From NCBI GenBank assembly GCA_037178625.1, contig CM074141.1, forward strand, positions 2,418,001 to 2,482,000: a DNA stretch of 64,000 nucleotides, given 5' to 3'. A program made the position numbers and the translations under genes. This DNA comes from Skeletonema tropicum. Its lineage: Eukaryota; Bacillariophyta; Thalassiosirophyceae; Thalassiosirales; Thalassiosiraceae. This document shows, in pieces, positions 55,802-64,000 of this stretch. The notes below the pieces were generated by a model. It saw only the letters and a program-made list of their open reading frames with translations. It was not told the origin of the DNA and made no database searches. How positions within the stretch are numbered: the stretch's first letter is position 1; every line of letters begins with the position of its first letter.

Positions 55802-57324
55802 ACTAGCACTAGCTGTCGATGCGCCATTCGTCGCATGCGACGATGCGGCGTCGCACGGATAGAAAAGCCGATATCGAACACAAAAAGCATCATTTTGGAT
55901 AGAAATAGGTATTTTTCACCCCAACAACCAGCCAAATCTTGTTGCGACGCAGAAAATCTGGCATTACTACGCCAATATTGGCCAATAATATGCCGATGCT
56001 TTAAGCTGAAAGACTAATAACTTTCTACTTATATCGTTTGGAATGCATCTTCAACGTTTGGTGGTGGTGCTCAGTTCAACTGCTGCGATATTTGCTGTAA
56101 TCACGCACAAACACTAAAAAAATCTTGAATAAGTGCATCTGACATGACGAATCCGAAGGCAAACCATAGCATTATCGATCCCATACACCCTCCATCAACA
56201 CTAAGAAGACACTCCCTAACCCAATTTTTCACGCTGATTCCAATTATGTAAGCTGCAGCGTTTAATTCAAAGTAGTTTTGATGATAATTGCGGGTGACGC
56301 ACATACACATGAATGTCTGCACATACCGGGCATGCCATAAGATGCTCATGTTTATGTAATTTAGACAACATAATAGTAGAATATCATTAATAACTCCTTC
56401 CATATGCTATGATACTTGCTTAATTACTCGGATTTATGAATTACTCGCAACATCTATGCAATCATGGAGTTTTATGTCGATCATTCGGCCTCTCATTTCA
56501 TGAGACTTTGTAGGAAAGCCACTGATAACAGTTATAACGTTGTCTCCAACCACAGCAAAAGGCGCACAATAGATGGCTGTTGGTTCAATGAGGCGAAAGG
56601 TTCCCAATTGCACATGGAGGAGACGTCATTATCATGCCACAACACTCGTGTAGGCGTCTTCGGATGGCGGATGGGCTTCTCATAACCCACAATCAGTAGT
56701 TGTCGAGGAAACCGAGGGTTGCAGTAGTCACTGTGGTAAGATGGAGCAGTCCACCTCAACAATCTTGATTATCATATAGTAGACAAGACAACTATGATCC
56801 ATGGTGTGGTTTCAACATGTTTTGTGTCAGATATATATCCACTATTGATGGAGATTAATTGTGGAAATCTTTCTAAATCGACTTCATAGATTTGGTAGGT
56901 TGGATAGGCGTTGCATGAGACCCACACCCGGTTAATTAGCGCATATTCCATCCATATATATAATATTGGTCGCCGCTACAAACTTTTTTGCTGTTTAATG
57001 GACCGCAACGACGCCTTTGTGCTACTGGCTACATGTGCTCTGCGGCGGAGGGGGTGAAAATCACCACCGCTATTGTGGTGGTCAAACGTCTCTTTGCGCT
57101 GAATATGGCGAGCGGCCGATAGAACCATTGAATTCAGCGTCAAAATATGGTCTAGAAACTTCATTAGTACTTTGGAATATCGACATTTAATTGTGTAATG
57201 AGGGGAGTAGGATGGGAGGCCTCATGGTGCACAGCTCTTTTTTGCGTCGCAAAGAGTGATTTTGGATTTGCGACGATCGAATGGCGCCTCTGCGACGAAT
57301 GGCGCGCCGACTAGCTAGAGCACT
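55802..57324. mobile_element. TIR-bounded non-autonomous element (right arm)
   Basis: Mirror of 32547-34069 with the same GCGCCATTCGTCGCA inverted ends. It contains no transposase. Confidence 0.55.
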
Positions 57325-57940
57325 GCCTATCCACCTGATGACACACATAACACGCACACCCAAAATTAAAAATTTCCAGGACAGTGGCGGGTCAATCAGA
57401 AAAAAATTTGACCTGGTCAAAAAAATATCATAACATAACAACTCCACATTGAAAATTATTTGCAGAGCAATTTTATTGTAGGACATAGTCATTTAAAATT
57501 ATCTGACCTGAACACTTCCAATGGGACAAGGCCCCGAGGGCCACACTGCATTACATACACACATACAGAATGCCCAGGCATGCAGGGTACCCAGTTTATA
57601 CAGCTTTTTTATCGTCGGCATCCCGCTTTCATGCGCTGTTGATTATTTATTATTTCTGGAGTTTTTTACGCTGTTGCTGTGCTCGCCCTCCCCCCACCGC
57701 CTAGATTTCGTCATGACAGCTGCCTATCCTATGATAGTGCCGAGGTTGTTGCTGTAGCGGAGTGTAGCGGCCTCCAATGGCTGGTGTGTGTTATTTATGT
57801 GCTGTTATTTTTGAGTTAAAAAGTTAACAAAAAAATAAATTTTCCCTTATTTTTGAGTTATTTTTTCAAAAACGACAATTGATTTTAACTAATACCATCA
57901 TTGGCAATAAAGGAAGAAACTGTACACCGAAGCAGCAGCA

Positions 57941-58073
57941 GCAGCACTCCACCCTACATAGGATCTTCAGACACCTGTCTGAGTCACTTGGGAGGACTCA
58001 GCACACGTGCAGAGTCCCTCTGAAGAGGACTCCCATGTGTGACAGAAGACCCTATGTAGGGCGGGAGTGCTGC
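57941..58073. repeat. Foldback upstream of the glycosyltransferase (right arm)
   Basis: Mirror of 31799-31931, with the same outer arms and two inner hairpins. Confidence 0.7.
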
Positions 58074-58114
58074 GTGTAAAGCACAACACAAACATCAAAC
58101 ACCATGGACCTACC

Positions 58115-59776
58115 ATGGACCCTCCTGAAGAAACACAGAAGCAGCAGCGCAGGACTGTGTCGCCTCAGCAGAGGCGATACAGTAGAGCCGCTTCGCCTCA
58201 CATGAAGCCTGAGTTCATTCTAATCTTTACACTTTGTTATGCTATCCTATCCTATTTAAAATTGCATTCCTCGGCCACCAATGACGCGGTACAAAATCAA
58301 AACAACAAGGACAACGAAATGATTTATCTACCGCTTAACTTGTTAGCTGCACCACAAAATCAAAACAATAATTCTACCATTGAAAACGTAGTCACTTCCG
58401 GAGTTGGCCTAGTCACCACTGAAGGCCAATGGGACGATGTCGCAACGAACTATCAACATGACATCAAAATGTTAGGCTTCGCTGATAATAATTATGTCCC
58501 AATTGCAAAAGTATGGTACGACCGCCTCACCAAATTTGGACACAAAGAGCATTATATTGTTGCAACCGAAAAGAAGGCATATGATGATCTCATGAGTGAG
58601 AATTACAGAGTGTTGCCGTGCTTTGTTGACGGACGTAGTAGTGCTGGTGAGTGTGGATACAACATAATATTGTGTGCAACTTAGTTTTGTGCGTAATTTT
58701 GTTTTTATTAATTGCATTCGCTCATTTACATACCTGTGGGTTCGTCTGATAATTACTTATTCACATCAGGAATAAAAGATCAAAGATTTTTCCTGCTAAT
58801 CATGGCCAAAAGGGTTGAGTTAGTACGAGATATGGTGAGGAATGGGACTCATGTATTGTTGACGGATGTTGATAACATTTTTTCTCGGTATATTAATCTG
58901 GCTGGGTTTGTAGAAGAAGGCTACGATGTCTACCACGCTTATGAGATGCAATATCCACTTCCTTTATATCGCAGAAAAGGCTTTACCTTTTGTAGCGGCC
59001 ATATTTTCTTTCGCTCCTCTGAGGCTACATTAAGATTTCTTGACAAAGCTGTAGAAACGTGTGGAGAAAAATGTGATGATCAAATCATGTACAATAATCT
59101 CTTTTGGAGTTTGGACATTGAGTGGGATGGAGGGGACCCGCCGTCACATCCTGGAGCTATGCGCATCGCATCTAATGTGGATGATGGTCTTTTAGTTGAA
59201 AGTGCGACAGGTCGATCTCGTGTGACAAATCATACGTTCAAAATTTGGGACCGCGATTTTGCCTGGAGGTTGGGGGCGGGGGGTATACCTGAATTTTGTC
59301 CAAGCAAGTACAATTGGGTCGGTATGCCTGCGGTTAATTCTGGAGATCTAGATCTGATCAAATCAAAATTGGCCCTGGTTGATGTTTGGGATAGTTATTG
59401 TCTAAAGTCTGAAGAGAAACGCGTCAAAATTGTTTGCAATAGTTCTGTCGCAGATTGTTCACTCTGCATGGCTCCGTCTCTGTGGTGCAAGTCATGTTGG
59501 ATTGATACATATGGCCAGGAGAAGACTTGTGTAGTCATGGATGCACATGCAACTAAGGATCCCTTCTATGTCGAAGATGTCGTTTTGGAACTAATTGATG
59601 GTGGCACTGTCCGGTTTTGTGGAAGTAACAACTGGAAAAGAACCAAAACGACCTGCAACAAGAGAGCTAAATTCTTATCCATAAGATATCATATATCAGA
59701 ACGAAATGCCAAGATTAGCCTGCTCGAAAACTTGGAGAACGGCTGCAGGTGCAGTGTGGATGGGCAACGGCGATAA
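58115..59776 (+). CDS. Golgi-type glycosyltransferase, two exons (right arm)
   Basis: Exons are 58115-58646 and 58770-59776. The translation is identical to the left-arm gene at 30096-31757, including the DVD motif and the N-terminal membrane anchor. Both copies look intact. If the arms are a scaffolding duplicate, this is one gene (or two alleles), not two paralogues. Confidence 0.8.
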
Positions 59777-60008
59777 AGGGATGCAGCTCACCCTTTTGCA
59801 ACAGCGGTTGGATGGCATTGAGCTGTGTGTTGAAAGTCTAGCGTCTAAGTCTTAGTCATCATTCATACATGGCAATGGCATACCTTTGACTTTGAGCTTG
59901 AATGCCCCTATCTGTCGTACTTGAGAGGAGAAGCTAAGCAAATGAATCATCTCCCCATAGCCATCTCCTCTCCGCAATTGATCTTAAAATAAAATTGGAT
60001 TACTTTAT

Positions 60009-60257
60009 TTGTGTCAGTACTCCGAGAAAACTGATTCTCGCTCTTTCATGGCGCAGCATTTTCTTTGCGACAAGAGAATCAACATAGATAGATATGGTAG
60101 TAACTGTGACTGTAATTTGGATGATGAAAATTGCTCAATGACACATCCAAGTAGTGTAACAGAAAATATAAAGTACGTCGCACTTGCTTACAAGAGAGCC
60201 CTAAATATGCTAGAAGAGAGAAGAGACAAGCAGTGTAGGCGCCTGCACGACAGCTGA
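60009..60257 (+). CDS. Small hypothetical protein (82 aa, right arm)
   Basis: Mirror of 29615-29863 with identical translation. No recognised family. Confidence 0.3.
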   Translation: MCQYSEKTDSRSFMAQHFLCDKRINIDRYGSNCDCNLDDENCSMTHPSSVTENIKYVALAYKRALNMLEERRDKQCRRLHDS

Positions 60258-61104
60258 ACGATGAGGCGGTAACCGCAGGAAGTCAGGCATCTTCGATTTG
60301 TTTGAGCATATCATGGAGAGTGCCGCGTGCAAACGAAGTACATCCTTGCGCTTCTGAAAAGTAATACGACCCTACGGCGGCATGGGCCCACAATGCTCTG
60401 CAGGTTCCTTTTTGGTGACGACCCCCGACTTGAAACCGCTTTCCTTCACCTCCAACTCCAATCGATCTCAGGCTGCCAGACGTACCTCGAATCCCTCCAA
60501 AGCTCAGCTTCACATGGGCATTCTCCCACTCGCGAACTCATCGTGGTCTTCATCCAAACCCGCCCACCAGAAATTCTACGGCCACTCCTACACCATATGA
60601 TACCCACCACCCTCCCACCACCAAAATCCACCTGCACCAAAGCGTTTGCCATCCACTTACATTCGCAACCCGTACCCAGCAGGCCCCAAGGGCGTCTAGG
60701 GGCACGATCCAAACCCCTACCGACCCTGGCGTCCAGAGAGAGAGGGAGATAGAGTGCAGCTACTAAAATAATCTATTCTTTCTTCCCATCTTTCATCTTT
60801 CATGTACAATACTTTCATTCCTCAAGCAAAAAGCCAATAGGAGCATGAGTGAGATTGAGTGTCCGTTCCTGTCCCTCTTCTTCCTTCTTCCTGTCCTACC
60901 TACCACCTCAGCGAGTCATGAGCGTGACTGAGAGTGACCAGCTGCAGAATTCCGCGAAGGGAATGAAGGGAAATCCACCATGATGGATGTTCTTGATTGA
61001 ATCTCAAGCAACCCCCTTTCCCTAGCAGAATATGCCTCTATGACAATGCCTAGAGCCACATGAATGGCTATTGAAAGAAATTGATTCTTAGACAAATTGT
61101 GAGC

Positions 61105-62223
61105 CTATTTTAGACTAATGAATGATGAAGACGAAAGTGGAAAAGTCCGCCAACTGAATATTCTCACACTCCCTCGTGCACTGAAGTCTGGTATCTTATC
61201 AGAGTCTAAATCTAAACCGGAGATAGAAGTACCCGGATATGGAACTTGGTTAAGTTTTTGTGCTAACTTGAGCATTTCAACTTGTTGTTTATAGTACTGA
61301 AAGATGAAAAGCTTGCATTGTTGAGAGCTTAGGATATGTTGTGTTTCATTGTGACCAAAAAGTTGCATCTGGTAGTATTTGTAGTATGTGTGGAGAAATT
61401 CATCAGACAATCTATTGCCTGTGCGCTTGAAAAGCAAGCGAGTGTTTCCCGATGGAAGTGTGAAGCGGTTGACATACTCCTGTAAAATTTTTCTTATTGC
61501 ACAGATCGTAATTGCCACTGAGAGCAAGAGTGATATTGTATCGCTGGCTGAAGCATTTGTTGTACTCGCAATTGCTTCTTTGTAGTTGAAGTAATGCTCG
61601 GATGGAGGTAGGATCTGAATATCTAGAGCTCCCTTGTTTACAGTTATGTGACTCTTGAATTCTTGACCAAGAGCTCCCTCGTTTGCCGATGATTGAATTG
61701 TAAATTTTGATGAAAGATTGTTGACTTGCGCAAATGTATCGTATAGTACGCTACCAAATAGAGATTGAGATTGAGATGGCGAATTGCATTGAGCAAAACC
61801 AGAAAATGAGACGTCACATAGAGCGTTGTCGAAGATGGACGCATCGCATAGAGCGCTGCAAGAATTGGGGACATCGACATTGCATGGAGCGCTGCCAGAA
61901 ATGGTGGCATCGCGTATAGTGCTGCCAAGATTAGAAACATAGCGCAGGGCGCTGTCGGGTTGGGTTGGGATAGTGGCAATTCCAATGTTTGAATCGCTCG
62001 TAGTACTTGTTGGAGAATATGTCAGCAAGCTTGCAGTCAAGCTTGCAGTCGCGCTTGTATCTAATACCTGCAATGATGCAGATGATAACTGCCACTGCGG
62101 CTGCAGCAGCTGCTGCTGCTTCTTCTGTGTGTCTTGCCGACTAACTTCCTCGCTTGATAATGATCGACTCTTGGAGTCAAGGACTCTCTCGTACGTGTAG
62201 AGCCGGCTTGAGCTGCAGTACAT
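61105..62223 (-). CDS. Hypothetical ORF of the LTR-bounded element (right arm)
   Basis: Mirror of 27643-28767, shorter by two residues (Thr-Ile) because of the 6-bp indel. See the left-arm entry. Confidence 0.4.
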   Translation of the reverse strand: MYCSSSRLYTYERVLDSKSRSLSSEEVSRQDTQKKQQQLLQPQWQLSSASLQVLDTSATASLTASLLTYSPTSTTSDSNIGIATIPTQPDSALRYVSNLGSTIRDATISGSAPCNVDVPNSCSALCDASIFDNALCDVSFSGFAQCNSPSQSQSLFGSVLYDTFAQVNNLSSKFTIQSSANEGALGQEFKSHITVNKGALDIQILPPSEHYFNYKEAIASTTNASASDTISLLLSVAITICAIRKILQEYVNRFTLPSGNTRLLFKRTGNRLSDEFLHTYYKYYQMQLFGHNETQHILSSQQCKLFIFQYYKQQVEMLKLAQKLNQVPYPGTSISGLDLDSDKIPDFSARGSVRIFSWRTFPLSSSSFISLK

Positions 62224-63085
62224 GCTGCATCTACACTCCCGAGTGTATATACACCTCTCTCCCTCGCGAAATGAAGGGCATTTTATGTGATTGCACAAAA
62301 ATGTCGAAATTTGGAAGTCACTAGAATTAGCATCCAAATCACTTTCCTCGCTTACGGATAGTCGGCTTAACCTCGAGCTTGGAATTGAGTTTGAACTCGG
62401 GCTTGAGCTTGAGCTTAGCGTATCATATCATATGTCACGACAATAGAGTCGCTATTGCGTTGGAGCCTGACAAAAGGAAGCGAATGAAAGCTGCAAATAG
62501 TCGATTCATTGCTGAGTAAAATGACATCATATTGAAAGCTGCCGATAAAGCTGGCATCGATATTGAACTGAGTGCTGTCGAAAAGGGCTGTGTTGCAGTG
62601 GGCGTTACCAAAGAGAATTGCTTCATATTAAGGTGAACTGGCATCATGTTGAGTGCCGCCAGAAGAGATAGATTGAGTTCTGCAGAAAAGAGAGGCATTG
62701 CGTTGAGCACTGCCAATTTGCACACCATGAGTATGCTTTACAAACCGGTCAATCAAGATGTTGTCTTGACCGAAGCCGAAGTCTAAACTGTCGTTCGCGT
62801 AGGTCGCTATATCACATTAGAGTTTAGAGCCACATTTCTGAAACGGGCGATAGCATAGGTCGCTATCACATTAGAGTTTAGAGCCACATTTCTGAAATGG
62901 GCGATAGCATTCTCTGTAAACCGGTCGATCGAGACTGCCTTGTCTTGATCGAGGATTACAAGGTCGTCCTCGTAAACTACTATCACGTTCGAGTTTAGAG
63001 CCGCATTTCTGGAATGGGCGATAGCGTTCTCCGATGGACTATCATACAATGTGTGCCCATTTGGGATGATTTGCCCATTTGGGTT

Positions 63086-63566
63086 AGTGTTGCATGGTCT
63101 ATTCATAGCTTGCCCATGTGGGTCACTATGAGATTGTTCGGTCATGGCTTGCTCGTCGGAGTTGTTACCATGAGAACGTCTATTCATGGCTTGCTTGTAG
63201 AAGTTGTTACCATGAGATTGTCCGGTCATGGCTTGCTCGTCGGAGTTGTTACCATGAGAACGTCTATTCATGGCTTGCTTGTAGAAGTTGTTACCATGAG
63301 ATTATCCGGTCATGGCCTGCTCGTAGGAGTTGTTACCATGAGGACGTCAATTCACTTTTTGCCCATTTTGATTTAGGTTACCGTGAGAGTATCTGGTCAA
63401 GGCTTGCTCGTGTGAGTTGCCGTGAAGATGTCTATTCAAGGCTTGCCCATGCCAGTTGCCGTGAACACGTATATTCAAAGCTTGCTCTGGTGGGTTACCG
63501 AGAGATTGTCCGGTCAAGGCTTGCTCGTTGGAGTTGTTAACCTGAGGATGTCTATTCAATGCTTGC
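63086..63566 (-). repeat. 42-bp minisatellite (right arm)
   Basis: Mirror of 26300-26780 with the same number of units. An equal unit number in both arms is notable because such arrays usually change length quickly. Confidence 0.85.
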
Positions 63567-64000
63567 GATATGCCAAGAGTTGTTGGAACGGCTTGGGTTC
63601 CGTATAGATTGTTTGGAGCTGCAGTGAGAAGATGAATACTGTCGACCTCGGAAAGTCTGCTTGCTCCCTCGGAGTCCTGAGTTACAAAAGGAGAAGCTCC
63701 CTCGTTTGCCGTAGACTCGTCAGGAATAGGATTGAACCATGTACTGTGAGTTTGGTGTTCGTCAAGAGTAGGATTGACCAATGTCTTGTTAAGTCGAACG
63801 TTGAAAGGATTTTGTTCTAATTGGGCCATTCGAAGCAAAGCAAATAGTAGGAACAGAAATAGGGTGTTGTGCCAACCCTTTTGCTCCAGGCCCTCTCTTT
63901 TCCCGAGTCCGAGTCATTAGCTTCCTTGATAATCTTGTTGTCCTCTGGGTAACAAAGACGAGCCTTGTATTTGATAAAAGTCCCATTGGCAGAATATTTG

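Larger units (their letters stand above)
46228..64000 (-). repeat. Right arm of the giant inverted repeat
   Basis: Reverse complement of 25866-43641 with four small indels (listed with the left arm). It reaches the last base of the window still in register, so its outer end is not seen. It joins the centre inside the LINE, at the base that mirrors the start of the N run. Confidence 0.95.
61041..64000 (-). mobile_element. LTR-bounded non-autonomous element (right arm, cut by window end)
   Basis: Mirror of 25866-28831. The 3' LTR-like repeat is at 61041-61168; the 5' one would lie beyond the window. The right copy has one ACTATA unit where the left has two (410 rather than 412 codons in the main ORF). 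Confidence 0.55.

Noticed and set aside
25866..64000. Organelle-type (plastid) inverted repeat
   Set aside because: No rRNA, tRNA or photosystem genes are present; content is retroelements and intron-bearing nuclear-type genes.
1..64000. tRNA, rRNA or spliceosomal RNA genes
   Set aside because: No convincing clover-leaf box sequences or conserved snRNA cores were seen on reading; a covariance-model scan would be decisive.

Overview
The window looks like nuclear DNA of a diatom or a close stramenopile alga. Genes are interrupted by short GT-AG introns (about 77-240 bp). Two genes, plus a fragment, encode arrays of the C-x4-C-x9-C-x2-H '(R/K)HGA' repeat that databases usually label WRKY19-like. 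There are also a class III nucleotide cyclase with a zinc-ribbon-like N-terminal region, an AAA ATPase/helical-repeat protein, a phosphate-transporter-like MFS protein and many degraded transposable elements. No species can be named from the sequence.

Positions 1-25.4 kb are single-copy, gene-bearing DNA: a WRKY19-like repeat protein with a frameshifted tail; a membrane-anchored histidine phosphatase; a three-exon AAA ATPase; a decayed tandem array of a subtilisin-like protease (one main copy, a stray 3' flank upstream, a broken copy downstream, and an ~850-bp hairpin-bearing insertion between them); two MITE-like elements; a three-exon MFS transporter; a two-exon cyclase; a second WRKY19-like gene; and a ~1.1-kb repeat element carrying a 15-bp perfect hairpin.

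Positions 25.9-64 kb are dominated by a giant inverted repeat. The left arm (25866-43641) returns in reverse orientation as the right arm (46228-64000, running off the window). They surround a 2.6-kb centre that contains exactly 500 Ns. All long ORFs are the same in both arms, and I can account for the coordinate offsets with only four small indels: one 6-bp tandem unit and three homopolymer-length differences. Each arm carries, from outside inward, a degraded LTR-bounded element with a 42-bp minisatellite, a small ORF, a two-exon Golgi-type glycosyltransferase, a three-way-junction-like foldback, a TIR-bounded non-autonomous element, a broken two-exon gene, and a LINE (APE endonuclease, reverse transcriptase, RNase H, zinc knuckle). 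The right copy of the LINE is complete and flanked by a 19-bp target-site duplication. Both LINE copies share the same frameshift and the same in-frame stop. The simplest explanation is two near-identical contigs (alleles or a duplicated contig) scaffolded head to head. A real recent palindromic duplication is the alternative.

I found no operon-like or defence-like system. What is most worth following up is structural: the palindrome, the LINE with a visible TSD, several MITE/foldback families, and the decaying subtilase array.
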